A stretch of 64,000 nt of DNA from Asterias amurensis (GCF_032118995.1 NC_092651.1:27866938-27930937), one strand, 5' to 3'; positions 1-14,000 are shown, counted from the first letter of the stretch. Notes: generated from the sequence alone by a model not told the origin. Numbers and translations: made by a program.

Positions 1-274
1 CAATAGTGCAAATGTTGAGAGGTACTTTTGTTTGTTGATTAAAAGAAGAAACAGCAAACCACCTTATTTCCATAGGATTAAAGTTTTTGACCTTTCATGA
101 ATAGTGCACCTTTAAGTTGATGAGTGAGTAATGAGTCTACTTTAAGAATGGAAGTCACATGTATCCACCTGTTAATTAACAATAATGACTTTGAACTCTA
201 AGGTCATACCTATACTGAGACTACAGCCGGGGAAAATATTGTGAACGGGAAACGGGCATGGTCGGCAGTAAGAC

Positions 275-470
275 TTAAGCCCAATTCATACTTCCTGTGA
301 ATGCGAGAGCGAAGGGAATTTGAAGTGAATTAAACTTCACAACTTTTTTTCTTGCTGCAAGTGTTAGCAAAAGTTGAGCACAGTTCAACTGCTGCAAATT
401 ATTTGTTGCGAATTAGTGATCCACTATTCGTATCGCATTTACATTTGAAGGAAGTATGAACTAGGCTTAA
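275..470. mobile_element. TTAA-flanked inverted-repeat element (MITE), about 196 bp
   Basis: Ends are inverted copies: GCCCAATTCATACTTCC on the left and GGAAGTATGAACTAGGC on the right, each flanked by TTAA (275-278 and 467-470). TTAA duplication is the signature of piggyBac-type insertion. There is no coding capacity. A related copy is at 10024-10158. Confidence 0.7.
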
Positions 471-652
471 CAGTTGAACCCATTATTCAATAAGCATCTG
501 GTAGGATCTACAAACTGGGTGTCTTAACCTACTGTACATTGGGTAGATTAAAACTAAAAATAAAAGAGATCAAAGTACTCATTGACCTTGTTACAATACT
601 TGATGATCAGCAGGTCTGGCAGGGTGTTCAACAGACTCTCAGACCTAAAGAC

Positions 653-685
653 TTTGGCTTTGGCTTTGGCTTTGGCTTTGGCTTT
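653..685. repeat. (TTTGGC)n microsatellite
   Basis: Five tandem TTTGGC hexamers plus a partial copy. Confidence 0.9.
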
Positions 686-1428
686 AGAATAATTTGTCTC
701 CATTGTTGAAGGTATGTGCCATCTTTAACAGATGAATGGAACCTAATCCAGAGCGGAAAGATGTTGCTACAGTGGGGAGCCTTCATTTAGAAGTCAAACA
801 GAGGTTGCTCATTAGCATGTGAAGTCGCTGCGCAAACTTAGACTCTTGTTTCTATTGTTTCATGATCATTTTGCATCTAAGATGGTGTTAAGATAACATC
901 AACAAATAAAGTCTATTGTAGTGCACTTCGCCGTTTGGTTCAGTTCATTTCAACACACATTTTAATGCCCAAATCGTGCACAGATTGTTTAAACATGGTT
1001 TCCAATTTTAAGTCACTGAAAAAGTACACGATAACCTTGTTCGTTGGACCGCTTTGTCACTTTGCAGGTGATATTACATGCACATGTACTTTGTACCACA
1101 CATGTCATTTACTGGATATTTGTGTTGCATGTTTATTTGTATTGATTTTTAGCTCTCGGCACGTTCTAGAAAACATCCCAGCAGTACGAAGAGATGGGTA
1201 AAGCAACATTTTTAAACGGTGTTCTGTGGGAACTATTTAACTGTTACTTCATTTCACTAACGTTGAGCTGGATTTATTGCAATTTATAACAAGTTTTTTT
1301 GCTGTGATATTTTCTTCACCTTTTTTTTTATAACATGGTGTGGGTTTTCTTTCACTCTGGTGTCACAAACAGCCTTTGCAAGGTATTGATGGTGCAGTGC
1401 TGACATATATTGGGTTGATAGTCAATTA

Positions 1429-1789
1429 TTAAAGGAACATGTTGCCTTGGATCGGACGTGTTGGTCTTTGGAAAGCGTTTGTAACTGTTTGTTATAAAAT
1501 GCACATGAGTAGAAAGATGTTTTAAAAGTAGAATACAATGATCCACACAAGCATGCCTCGAAATTGCGCGTTTGTCCTTTTATCTCATTGACTAACATGG
1601 TCTGCCTTTTATGGGAGTCAAATTTTTGACTCCCATAAATGGCTGTCCGTGTTAGTTCGCAAAGTACAACCACGCAAATTTGTGTGGATCATTGTATTCT
1701 ACTTTCAAAATATATGCATTTTATAACAAATGGTTACAAATGCTTTTTATAGACCAACTCGTTCGATCCAAGGCAACGTGTTCCTTTAA
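1429..1789. mobile_element. Fold-back (fully palindromic) element, about 361 bp
   Basis: The left half from TTAAAGGAACATGTTGCC is an imperfect reverse complement of the right half, which ends GGCAACGTGTTCCTTTAA. The symmetry continues through the arms to a near-perfect centre around 1612-1640 (GGGAGTCAAATTTTTGACTCCC). The short ORFs in it on both strands are mirror images produced by the palindrome. Confidence 0.85.
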
Positions 1790-2118
1790 CAGTTGTCATT
1801 TGAGGTTGTGTTTTTTGCTTTTTCAATATAACATCCTTGCATTAACACACAGTTTTCCGGATATAAAAGGTCAACCTCTACAAAGAGTGAAACTGATACA
1901 ACTTTGTTCATATCTGTTGACAAGCGGACAATTTAGCTTGAAGTCTGGCTTCTTGTGTAGAAAGACGAAGATGTCTATACAATTGTTTCTACCTTTCTAA
2001 TTTTTGAAAACACAGGAATCTTTTATAAAATGATGAGCATAATAGGCTGCTGCAACATTATGATTGGTGTGCAAGACACACTGTGTACGCTGTCGTCTTG
2101 CCAGGAGTATTCTATTAA

Positions 2119-2150
2119 CCCCCCCCCCCCCCCACACACACACAACACAC
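2119..2150. repeat. Poly-C tract followed by CA repeats
   Basis: About 15 C residues followed by alternating CA; simple sequence. Confidence 0.9.
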
Positions 2151-3616
2151 CCCAAACCAATCCAAATCCAAACTAGCTGTTATTATTGATTGTGTTGGAC
2201 TATTCAGTAGACTGAAGTGAATCAGACATACAAGCATAATCAAAAGGTCCGAGTATTGGGTTAGTTTTAGACTTTGTTTTAAGTGAGAAAAGGTAGACTG
2301 AGTTGTTATACTTGACTAGGATCCTTCCTCACTATAACCTGTTGGACCTTGATTATGGTGGTATGTCTGATACCAAGTAAAGGGTTGTTAATTAATATAC
2401 TAGCGCAGTCTTTAGTCCAACAGGATCAAACAAAACAGATACATGTAGTTGAACTTTGCACAGGGTTGAGAATGGTTAATGTTTCATTATGTTAATATCG
2501 TTTGCGGTTCCTGGAAGCTAACCTCAATTTCAAACAAACTTTTGATTTACAGAATGGAACGTTTATAAAGAAACTGCCTTAGCCTAAATCTGTTACATAA
2601 ATTGTTGTATTAAGCATGGTAGGGGTTTGTAGGAATCATTTGTTTTTCTTCCTTTTCACAAAAACGTAACCAAACTTCAAGCTCTTTATGCTAAGCAAAC
2701 TTTAACCAGGCTTAGCAAGTTTATGCGTTTTACACATTTACATGATGATTGGGTTAATTCAGACCTAGAATTACAAACATGTAGGGAAGTCTTGGATATC
2801 TGAAAGTCTATTGGAACCTTATAAAGGGTCACCACGACCAGAGCCCGTGGCCTCCATGTGGTTCAAGGGATGTTCAAACTTAGCATTTGTTAAGCAGTAC
2901 TTTGGAATTGTGCCAACACAAGTTCAATATGAAACTTCAGCGACATGAATCGGCTGTATTTGATTGAAGTGAACAGGAATGTGTGGGTTCACTTCCTTCT
3001 GGGGTCAGCCACCCATGGTTTTGTATAACAAACACTTTCAATGAAATACCGTTGACGTGCTGCCAACATCTCTTATTAATAACAATTAACAACTCACTCC
3101 GCAGTAGTGATATTAATAACAAGAAGTCCCCCTCGATCCACTAAGCGAAAGTAATAGTCCCAGCCAGTGTCCTTCCTTCGGAAAAGATTGTTAAGAAGCA
3201 GGACAGTAGTAGATAAGCTTTCCAAATTCTAAACATCAACTGTGTGGTAGTAGAATATATCGCAAAAAAGGTTCTGAGAAGAAAATAATCTACCTAGCAA
3301 GTTGATAAACACTTGGTGTTACCGCAAACCAAAAATACACCATCTCATGTAACCATTTTGCATCAGTAGAAATAAATTAAATACATACAAAAGTGTTTTA
3401 TATACCACCAGTTCATCAAGACCACAGAGAAACAAGGAAACAATATCTCTTGATTCTCATCCTTCTTAATAGTGACCAGACTATTTTGTCATTCCTGCCT
3501 CACATTAGTTTCCAGATCAATTTGGTGCATCATACAGCAGGTTCGTTGCTGAGCTAGATGGTAAAGTAAATAGCTGAAAAAGGGCAGTAAACAACCAGTC
3601 ATGAGTTTATAAATAT

Positions 3617-4154
3617 TTAAAGGGACACATCGGCTCACCGTTTACGCAGTTTAGGGGTGTAGAATCATAAATAATGTTTTTATAGCTGGTTGCTGTAAAA
3701 AAAATCATCAAAATGTCACGATTTAGCGAAAAATGATTTTAAAAAACCAAAGCGGCCATATATCAAGCTTCCGTTAATAGGGACTCTTTGAATGTGAATT
3801 TTACATTAGATTTTTCACAATTATTTACATTTTGTAGCGATAATTTGAATACATGATCTTTTTCGTCAATTATTCGTAAATAATTTTGTAAAAAAAAAGA
3901 TTTGAATTTGGTTAAGTAAGTTACTTTTAGACGGCTGAAAGTAAAACTAGCCCGGAAGGTCACGTGATTGTTTGTACCACTATTTTGTTAGAACAATCGC
4001 GCGACCTGCGTTTTTGTTTTAAAATGCTCAAAAAAGGCTAAATTTTATGATTCTTTTTAAGGACTGTTCTTCTTCATTCCTGGAAGACCGTTGAAGTCAT
4101 ATCTTAATCTATTTTGTAGCCCAAATAGTCCAATTCGGCCGGTGTGTCCCTTTC
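3617..4154. mobile_element. Inverted-repeat element (MITE), about 540 bp
   Basis: Left end TTAAAGGGACACATCGGC matches the reverse complement of right end GGCCGGTGTGTCCCTTTC. The interior is AT-rich. A 66-codon antisense ORF inside (3763-3963) is not taken as a gene. Confidence 0.7.
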
Positions 4155-4814
4155 ACCAATACTGTTATCCTCTAAGTGGTGAAGTTATATTTGGGGTTTT
4201 GTGAGGTAAATGACTGTAGTTGATGTCCAGAAATAGCATAGAGGATGTTGAGATGATGGTTTGCTGTTGTCATTATTGACCTTATCTGTCATTGATGAGT
4301 GAACTTCGATTATTGGAAATGACGCAATGAACTGCGTATACAATCATGACCTTCCTATCACCTCTTCATGTTTCTCTGTTGCAAACTGGTCCAGGGTTGA
4401 ATCTTGTACACTAGTAATTAAGAAGTTCCAGTGAGTTTGGTGGGGTTTCTCCTCCTTCCGTTTAAATACCTCAGCGTTGAGGTTTAATTGGCAGGAAACA
4501 GTCTCAGTTTAACATGGTAGTGAGTCATGCTGACTTTCTACAGCCGCAGCGGAAAAGGCTGAAACATGAAGGTTAGCTAGACTACACGTTGAGGCAACCT
4601 CTACTTTCTCAAGCTTTCCCTGTACTGTAATACATGGACTCCTGCCTAGACTTGTACAACTACTACTAACAGATCAAACCATGTGTTACTGTTAAAATAG
4701 TGGAAAATACTTGTAAACAGCTGTTTGTAAAGTCTGTCCTTCGGGAATGACGTTTCTAACCAAATCGTGAGCCAGCTTTATATATTCAGACCAGAGCGAG
4801 GGATAAACAAAACA

Positions 4815-5031
4815 ATGAACGGCAATCTTCCAACAGCTGATTCTGTTTGGTATTTTGAGGAAGATATATTTAAGGAGCCAGAAGAAGAGTTAATATGTCC
4901 TCTTTTGTGTCCTCATGACTGTCCATTGCAGAAGAGTTTCTCAGCAGCGACCTATGAAGAAAGGAAACATGAGGTCCAGCAGGAGGAGGACAAGAACAAG
5001 ACTAAAGTTCAGATCACTCCAGCTACGCAAG
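4815..5031 (+). CDS. LIMA1-like: LIMA1-like exon 1 (start codon)
   Basis: The ATG at 4815 sits in AAAACAATGAAC and opens 72 codons plus one base, ending at CAAG|GTAAGC. The peptide is acidic (WYFEEDIFKEPEEEL) with three Cys near residues 28-36. The frame is open upstream to about 4767 without another ATG, and TATATATTCAG just upstream could be an acceptor, so a 5'-UTR exon may precede this one. Confidence 0.65.
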
Positions 5032-8000
5032 GTAAGCAAGATCTTTACACTCTCATCCCTAACTCTTGCTCCCTACTCGCCCTAACCGCAAGGTAAGCAA
5101 GATCTTTACACTCTCATCCCTAACTCTTGCTCCCTACTCGCCCTAACCGCAAGGTAAGCAAGATCTTTACACTCTCATCCCTAACTCTTGCTCCCTACTC
5201 GCCCTAACCGCAAGGTAAGCAAGATCTTTACACTCTCATCCCTAACTCTTGCTCCCTACTCGCCCTAACCGCAAGGTAAGCAAGATCTTTACACTCTCAT
5301 CCCTAACTCTTGCTCCCTACTCGCCCTAACCGCTCTCCCATGCCTGTGTTCCCTTTAATAACACCCCCCCCCCCCCAAGGCAACTGTTATTGTTCCTGCA
5401 TATCTTCAAATACAACCTTCGCAATTAAATCATGATGTCATGTAATTTGGGAAAGTAGCAGGCACACTAAATGTTTTAAGGTCATCTGAAAATGACTGTA
5501 TGGAACGATCTACATGCTTTTTTACTAGTTATAAATAGCTGTTAGCCACATCACCCGATGGACAATTGTTGTCATTCAAATCATTGCAAAGTCTTAACTT
5601 TTCATTAGGTCATATAATACCCTTACAGAGCATGGGTAGATAACTAGCTCTGCATAGTTGTTGAGCCATTCATAACATTTTGTATGCAATATTTCTGCAT
5701 ACAGCAATGGAGGACTAATGTGTTTGGAGGGCCATCATCAATTAAACCAATGAATGAGTTTCACCAATAGAGGGCGTACACCTGTCTTTATTTTATGTTG
5801 TGAAATCACTTGCTAGCATTTAGTGGTCTTTATTTTCTAAAAAGCTTCATCAAACAGACTAGTCAATTCCTTGTCCATTTCAATTGAACTGGTGTGGTAT
5901 GTGTCGGGGGGGGGGGGGGGGGGCAACACACAGCATGTTCCAATGAGTTTTACTGCAATCAATGACATTAATGGCACTGGACACGCTTTGTAAAGTGAAA
6001 GACTAGTATTCTCACTTGGTGTATGCCAGTATATATATGCATAAAATAACAATTCTGTTAAAAATTTGGCTCAATTGGTCGTCGAAGTTTCAAGAGGTAT
6101 ATGAAATGCTTCACAGGCCTTAAGTCTTTTATTATTTGAATAAGCACTTATCTTTTTCTCAAAAACTACATTACTTCAGAGGGAGCCGTTTCTCGCAATG
6201 TTTTATACTGTCGACAGCTCTCCATTGCTCATTACCAATGAGTATGCTAACACTTGGTTTGAGTAACTAACAATAGTGTCCAGTGCCTTCAAGTTAAAAC
6301 AATGATGTTCTTACATTGTTGAAATTCAGTCACAATTTATTTCATACTCAACAGAATTGAAAGGTATTTATCAGAATCAACATTTGAGCATCATTCAAAA
6401 TATTACACAGTGATGTATTAATTATTTAATTGAAAAAGACAAGACCACCGGACCTGTCTCGTCATAAGTTTACTTGCTTAACACTAAAACCTCTGGACTG
6501 TTGTCAAATATACCTTTTGAGCCCTTAACCTTTTGCAAATATGCAACAATAAACTGTATATGTCTTACATGTTTGCATACACAATTTAGAAACCTGGAAC
6601 AGTCATGCCTCTGGCATTGACTTAGCATGTCCTATTGCACCAGACTTGTAAAGCCTAGGTTGGCATTTAAACTGTGTTTAACAGGGCTGATCCGTAGATG
6701 GAGTTTGAAATGATTGAGATTTTAAAATAGCGGAAAAAGGTTGTCGATCCCATCTACCACCATACATTGTACAAACACCATACTACAGTTGAATGGCCTG
6801 TCTTTGAAGCTAGTCCCTTACTGTGAGTGGTATATACATACATTCCTTTACTTATGGCATGTTTTTGTGTATTTTTGTCTTATCAGGGGTTGTTTCCTCA
6901 GAGAATACAGCAGAGTTTGACTTTGACTTTCTGAGCAGCACCAAACTCCTTGAAAATACAGCAGCCAAACATCGGATCTCAATCGCACCAAGGACAAGAA
7001 GAGCAACAACAAGAGCTGGAAATGTAGGTCATCAATAATAGTTCTAAATAACGTCATGGGCTTGAAAACAAAGTTCTGAAGAAAAAAATATGAATAACTA
7101 AAACAATTAAGGTGGTTTTTTTTATTTTATATATAAGTTATTGCAATTGTTAACAATTGTAGGGTCTATAACTCAAGATCAAAGAGAGACTATGCTAAAC
7201 ATGACTGCACGAGTAAATTGGGTTTGAGAAAAAAAAATTGCTGATAAAGTAAACATGTACTAAGAATTTTACAAGAAATATCTTTGCAATGTATTGGTAA
7301 GGTGCAGGGACTTGAAGTGTATTCAATATAAGACAGCATACATTATCAATAAGGAGACAATATATACTTTAAGATTTTGCAACTCCAAGTGTGATGAACA
7401 AGATACTATTATTTAAATTTGTCTTTCAACTTGTTAACACTGAAATGTTTTTTTGTTATTACAGCGACCATCACCTCGGCCACACACGACCCATGACACC
7501 ATTCCTATTAAGACAGAGACAACGAGTGAGTTGGCCCACCCTGAACCTACCCCAAAGAGACCTAAATCTGCCCCCTTAAACATCATCCATCATCCACGCC
7601 CCTCCTCTAGCCCCCCACCCCTCCCTACCACACCCATCCCCTCAAAGAGAACATCCACAATAAAACTTGAAAAATCAAACTCGACTGAAACTCAGAAATC
7701 AGCCACCATTCCTAGAGCCAATGAAATCCCTAAAACTAAACGTCCCCCACCTATTAAACTACCCCGTCCACCCTCTTTAGGCCCTCTGGTGCTCCCACCC
7801 ATTCAATCCTGCCATAATCTTAGAGGTGGCCTCAAGCCGACCCCATTTCGGTCCAAATCTCTTGGTGAGACTCCGAGTGAAGCCATGTCTCCAGAGAGAG
7901 AGAATGCTGACGTTGAACCCAAGAGTCTTGAGTCATTGATAAGCACTGATGATTCAGGTAACGAAAAACCACTTAGTTGTCATTATCATCATGCATGGTT

Positions 8001-11000
8001 GGCACAAGGATGCATGTCTCAAATGGTGAACAATTTTCTTTTGAATGGAGTTGAGTACGTACTTTTTTATTCAAAATTACTTGGCATGATTGTAATTTCT
8101 TTAGCCTGAATTCCCCCACCCCATAACCCTTTTGACTATCAACCTAAGGTTACTCCGCTACTCCATGCCATATTCCTTCTCCGAAGTTGGCCACTGTTCA
8201 CTCTGCAAACCCATCTCCAAACCCATCTCCAAACCCCTCTCCAAACCCCTCTCCTTAATTGCTTTTGAATCTGATTCCAAACCCCACCCCAACCACTATG
8301 TCCTCTGATGGTTGAATGATCTTTGTTGTTTTAAATGTAAATTTTTAACTATTACGTTGTTACACTAACAAAACAAATTCAACTATTTGATATTCCGCGC
8401 ACCTTTTGTTTATTTTCGTTTGTCAAGTTTTGTTTTGCACTTTGGAATAGCTTTTTTGCAGCAAACTCTTTTCTTAATGCCTAATGCAAAGCTGGTTTTT
8501 TTTATTTTTGTGGGTTTTGTTTTCTCTACTACACTGTGCATTTATGCTTGCTTTGTGTCTGTAAAATGATAAAGTGGAATTAGGCAAGGGCTACTTATAA
8601 AAAAGTACTAATCAAGTTTGTTCAGAGTGCTTTCGTTTTTGATTATCAACCGAAATATACAACCCCATCTTGGTTTAAACTTTGATATTCTTGGCATATA
8701 AGATCAATATCTTGGCATTCCACTTGGTCATCTTTTATTTTGCTGTTTTCTTTTCACTGTTTTGTTTTGTTCTGTTCTGTTTTTGCTTATTTCTAACAGA
8801 GAGCTTATTTGACAGTGACATGTTAACAACTTCACAAACAAACATAACACCACGTACAGCACCTCTAGTATCACCCACAGAGGGCAGTAGAACCCATAGC
8901 CTGGGGACCACGGTTACAATGTCAATACCCAGTAGGGAACCCCGAACCAGGCTGTATTCATTAGACCGCCCCAATTGGAGAACCACACCAACTCCTGATG
9001 TTCAACCCAGACAGGATCTGACAAGTTTAGAAACCACTTTAGGAACATCTGAGAAGAACTTGAGTGTTTCTCCCCAATCAAAGAAATCTCCATTGTTTTC
9101 GGAGTTAGATAATGTCTTAGGCATGCGATCCCACCGATCCAAGACATTAGGGTCTCGCCCCTCGAGATCCACAAGGTTGCTAGATAGACCTACCATTCAT
9201 TCCCCTAGTTCTGGAACACCCTCTAATCAGAACATTGTCCAAACAAAACCAGGGAGAGTAGAGTCGGTGGTGGTTCCAGATTATAGAAATGTCTTAAAGA
9301 AAAGATCTCACACTCTAACATCAGTCCCAACCCACTCCAGTCACCCTGGATCCAAACCGGATCTTCAATCTAGCAGCAATTTGGAATTACCAAAGAAAAA
9401 ACCATTGCCAAAACCTCACAAAGCAGAACCCAAGCACATTGAGGAAAAGGCTGGTATGAAGATTCATTTAAAACATGTTGGTGCTAATAAGAAAGATGGG
9501 AGTGTATCATCTGAGGGAGCCTCCATTGTCAAACATGACCCCTCAAGCTCAGACCTTCAAAATAACTCCAAAGATATCGGAGTAGCTCCAACTTCTTACT
9601 TAATGAAGAAAAACTTACGGAAAACTTCAGTCCCAGATCAAAGGTTAAGATTAGAAGACAGTCCGACTGTTAATATCCATGAAGTGCCTACATTGCCTGA
9701 GCAGCGATCAGGTCGACATCCCATACCTCCACCAAGGGTAAAAAAACATAGATTCATCTCCCCTGGCCAACAGCCAACCTCACAACCAATCAACATGGAC
9801 CATTCCAAACAATTAACAACTAACATCACTCACCAAACACCTGTGAAGGAGACTAACCCTGGTGGGTCTGATGACCATGATCTATTGACTGCTGCACAAG
9901 TTGAGTCTCCAAAGCAGCGGTCAAGCAGTGTTAGGTTGATGGATGAAGCTAATAATTCTGCACTACATGTTAAACGTCGTGCTACTACCTTGCATGCTGG
10001 AAATTTTTATGGATATTCAGGTACCTCGGTTCATACTTCCTGCGAATGCGAAGTAAATTTTGACTTCACAACTAATGACCTGATGACTCTGTGAATTATT
10101 TGTTGTGAATTTGAGACGTCAACATTTGTATCACATTCGCAGAAAGTATGAACCGGGCTTTACTAGCTGCAGCACAACGCCAAAGTTCTTATATCTGTGT
10201 TGTTATTTTGCTTCTTCCCTGTGTAATGTTTAATGCTTGTTTTCAGTCGTTTGTTTTGAATGAAGTCCTGTTGTATGGTTTTTTGATTGAATACCTACTG
10301 ACATGACTGATGACTATTCTTCGACACTGTTTTGAATTATAGATGCTCAATGCCAGCTTAGTCTGATATCATGTGATAAACGCAGATCTGCTCAGTACAC
10401 AAAACACATGGCACACAGTACACATATTTATGTATGTGCACAGTTGACACATATATGGTACCGATATCCACAAATTTTGTTGATCATGGTACATAAGCAT
10501 TATTTTAGTATCCTTGGTCGCTGGACCATTTCTCAGCTCCAAGTTAGTAGCACTCTAATCAATCATACAAACCATCTTCGTCTCCACAGGGCTTTGGCTC
10601 ACTTTTACTCATTGTTGAAGATAAATCATTTTAGTAAATTGGACAAAAATGTCATGAGTGGGGGTGAACCCGCATCCTGATTACAATTGGCCACCACAAC
10701 TTGAGTCCTGTGTCCTATTGAACACTCGGCCATGCACCACCATACATAAAGTGTGTATTCTTACACACCTTCAAATAACTTGCAGTGTTTGTGTGTGCAG
10801 TGTATAGATGCATTCACCACATGATATTATATTGCAGGCTGATGTATTTTATGTTCATGGATTGTTCAAAACTGAAGTTTGTGGATTGTACTGAATGGAG
10901 GGTTGTGTTTTGATTGTCAAGGGTGGCTGCATGCACATTAATTGCCCTTTTTGTGAAAGCATATTTTCTCTCTTCTAGAAAACTTTTTAATTCCAGCAAA

Positions 11001-14000
11001 TTTTTAATTGAATTTTTTCCCACACAAATAACAAAAATGCATCTAGTTTATAATACTTCATAATACTATATCTACTAAATGTGATATGGTTTTTTTATGG
11101 CAAACAAACAACCAGGAACACCAAGTGTTTTAACTCATGGTGGCAGCCATTTTGGAAATGTTGGATTTCATATGTTCAATAAATAAAATTTCATGGTTTA
11201 CACTTCCATTGTTCAATGTGATTCTAATGAGAAGCATTCAAAAGCATTTTGACCTTATTACAAAGTTTCTCGCTCATGGTTGTAGCCATTTTGAGAAAAT
11301 GTAATTTCAATATTGTCTAAAACTGACAGCATGCAAAAGTTTTACTAACCTGTTAAGGCCATTTGAGTGAGTTTGTTTTGGGTATTACACGTTAACCTGG
11401 AAATTGATTGTGACTTGCTACATGTATCTCTAACCATTTGCTGAAATAATCAAGTGAGATTCACTTAGACGCTATGTTCACAAAAAGAGATTCATTTTTG
11501 TGGTGTCACTGCAAACCTCACTTGATTGTACTTCCACTGTGCAAAGTTTAAATCCTACTAATTTATTTAATTAGCTTGAAACATTTAACGCATAAGCTTT
11601 TTATGAGCGTGGTTTAAAAGCAGGACCTAATTTCATAAACCTGTTAAGCAGAAAATACTGCTAAGCAAATATTTTTGTTGGGTACCAGTCACAGCAACAT
11701 TAACTTCCTTCACTTTGGTTGTTGAACTGTTCCTTCAAAGCAAGTTTTTGTATGTGCTTGTTAAATCTGTGTACTTACAGGTTTCATGAAAATGAGTCAA
11801 TTTAAAGGTAAGATGATTAGGAAACTGATGAAACAGTACCTAGAAATTTGATTTGTTTTGAACTGTGTTTGTTTTTAAAAGTCATCTTATGTCTTGGCTT
11901 TATCATTGTGCCGTAGAATCATTGCAAGGGAGAAAATCACCAGTGTCACCAATCTCACCACCAGTAAAGGCCAAACCAGTCAGCAGAAAGGAGAGCAAAG
12001 AACGTAAACCTCACAAGTTTTTGTTCACCAAGAAGGATGATCCCAAGCATAAGGAGAAGGAAGATGAAAGTAAACATGAGGTGGTTTCACCGTTGAAGAA
12101 AGAGCGAGAACCCGTCAAGGAGAGACCTTCTTCTCTTGAAGTAAAACCCAAGAGAGGTGTTTCATCACCTAAAGAGATCTCATCTCCAAAACAAGTATCT
12201 TCACCAAAAGAGGTTTCTTCCCCCAAAGAATTTTTATCTCCTAAAGAGGTATCATCCCCGAATGAAGTGTCATCGCCTAAAGAGGTATCGTCCCCCAAAC
12301 AGGTATCATCCCCCCAAGAGGTTTCTTCCCCCAAACAAGTGTTATCCCCAAAGGAAGTATCGTCCCCCAAAGAGGTATCGGCTTCTAAAGAAGTTTCATC
12401 TCCTGAAGAGGTATCATCCTTAGAAGAGGTGTCATCCCCAAAAGAGGTGTCATCTCCCAAAGATGTTTCATCTCCCAAGGAAGTATCTTCCCCAAAAGTA
12501 CTTTCTGCCCCAGAGAGAGCTGCTTCTCCTCAAGGTTCTCAAGTTTCCCCAACTACAGAATCCTTGCCATTGTTTGTTGAATCTCCCAAACGAGCGGTAT
12601 CTCCAACAGATGAAATCCAATCAGAAGAATTACCATTTCCTGAACAAGCAGGCGAGCCAGAGGAGATCACATTCCCTAAGGAGGTAGAAGCCTCCAGTGA
12701 GGAATCAACCCAGGAGGTAGATTCTCCAAAGGAAGCCAATATTGCAAAAGAACTGTTTCCTACAGATGGAGAGTCTTCTGAATCAAAAGAAGTCGTCTCT
12801 GAAGAGGTATCATCTCCAGAAAAGAGACAGTCGCAGAATGAGCCAAAGATGCTGGACAATACTGAAGCAATTTCTTCACCAACTCAACAAAAGTCTGGGG
12901 AATCTATGGCAAAGCCTGAGGAGCCTGCAAAGACTAAGCCAGCTGGACCTAAAAAGGGTAATGTGAGAGCTAACATGCAGCTGTTTGAGCCCAAAGCAGC
13001 GGCCTCAAAGCCAGCTGTCAGTGATGGCAGTAGTAGGCCAGTTAAGAGATGGTCTAAAGCCAACTCTCAGCAGTCATCTTTTGAAGAATCATCCTCTTCT
13101 AAATCTGAGCCAACAAACACAAACAGTCACGATGAAGAGGTCAATAAGAAACCCAGTTGGAAGAAGCCTTCATCACCTCCTAAACCCCTCAGGACCCCGC
13201 ATCCTGCCAAATCTAAACAGAAATCAGATTCCTTTGAGGAGGAGGAGGGAGAAGAGAAAGAAGAGAGACCTCTTAGCTTGAAGGATCGCATCTCAAAGTA
13301 TCAATCAGGGGTTACTAAGACAGAAACAACCAATTCACCTGGAAAGACAACCCCCTCATGGAAAGCCAGATCTAATAGCAGTAGAGATGAGCCACTTAAA
13401 GCTACAAATAAACAGACACCATTGAAGGAGGCTAATCAGCAGGTATCATCAGAGAAGCAGGTAATTACTTGGTCTTTGTGAAAAGCCAACCTATGTTACA
13501 GTTGCTCTTGAATTTTGGGTGTTCATTGTTGGGGGTTTTAGTGGATGCCCTTAAGCCATTGTGATTTGTTCAATTTGGCTTGAAACTTTGAGCAAGTTCA
13601 GTTTTAAAAACATTAATATGTGTGGAATCCTGCGTGCGGTAGTGAACAATTTGCGTACTCAACCAATGTGCAGCCATATAGCCAAATGACTTTCCAGTTT
13701 ACAGTAAACCTTTTTTTAGTACAGAGAAAAAAAGCGTTATGTAAATTTAGGGTGCTTGAACAGGGTAAAGGAAAAATGCCTTCTAGTCGGACTATTTGTA
13801 GTTTTCATTGACATATGCAGTGTGTGAGCTTGGGGGAGGGCACTTATGAAACAGTGGAGCAGGCAAACTTGCAGGATTGAACCTTATGCTACCCCAGGGT
13901 GTCCAGAGGTACAATAGTGATTATTTATGGTTTCCTCTTTTATTTGCACAATCTTCCAATCAACCTTGAATAAGGGGAATGAATTAATGACCTCCTTCGC

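Larger units (their letters stand above)
1..4814. other. 5' flank of the LIMA1-like gene
   Basis: No exon was recognised. Short open frames here (for example 935-1201 and 1680-2000) show no domain or splice support. It holds three inverted-repeat elements, a TTTGGC repeat (653-685) and a C-run followed by CA repeats (2119-2150). An untranslated first exon and the promoter probably lie here but could not be placed. Confidence 0.5.

Noticed and set aside
1352..2000. Small ORFs with similar peptides on opposite strands
   Set aside because: Explained by the palindromic fold-back element at 1429-1789.
8682..8799. Hydrophobic N-terminal extension that would act as a signal peptide for the 8800 exon
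   Set aside because: T-rich intron and acceptor tract (TTTCTAACAG); the phase-1 splice joins exon 3 properly.
12011..12478. 155-codon antisense ORF (GDDTSLGDDTS repeats)
   Set aside because: Mirror of the SSPKEV coding repeat; the sense strand has the LIM-linked exon chain.
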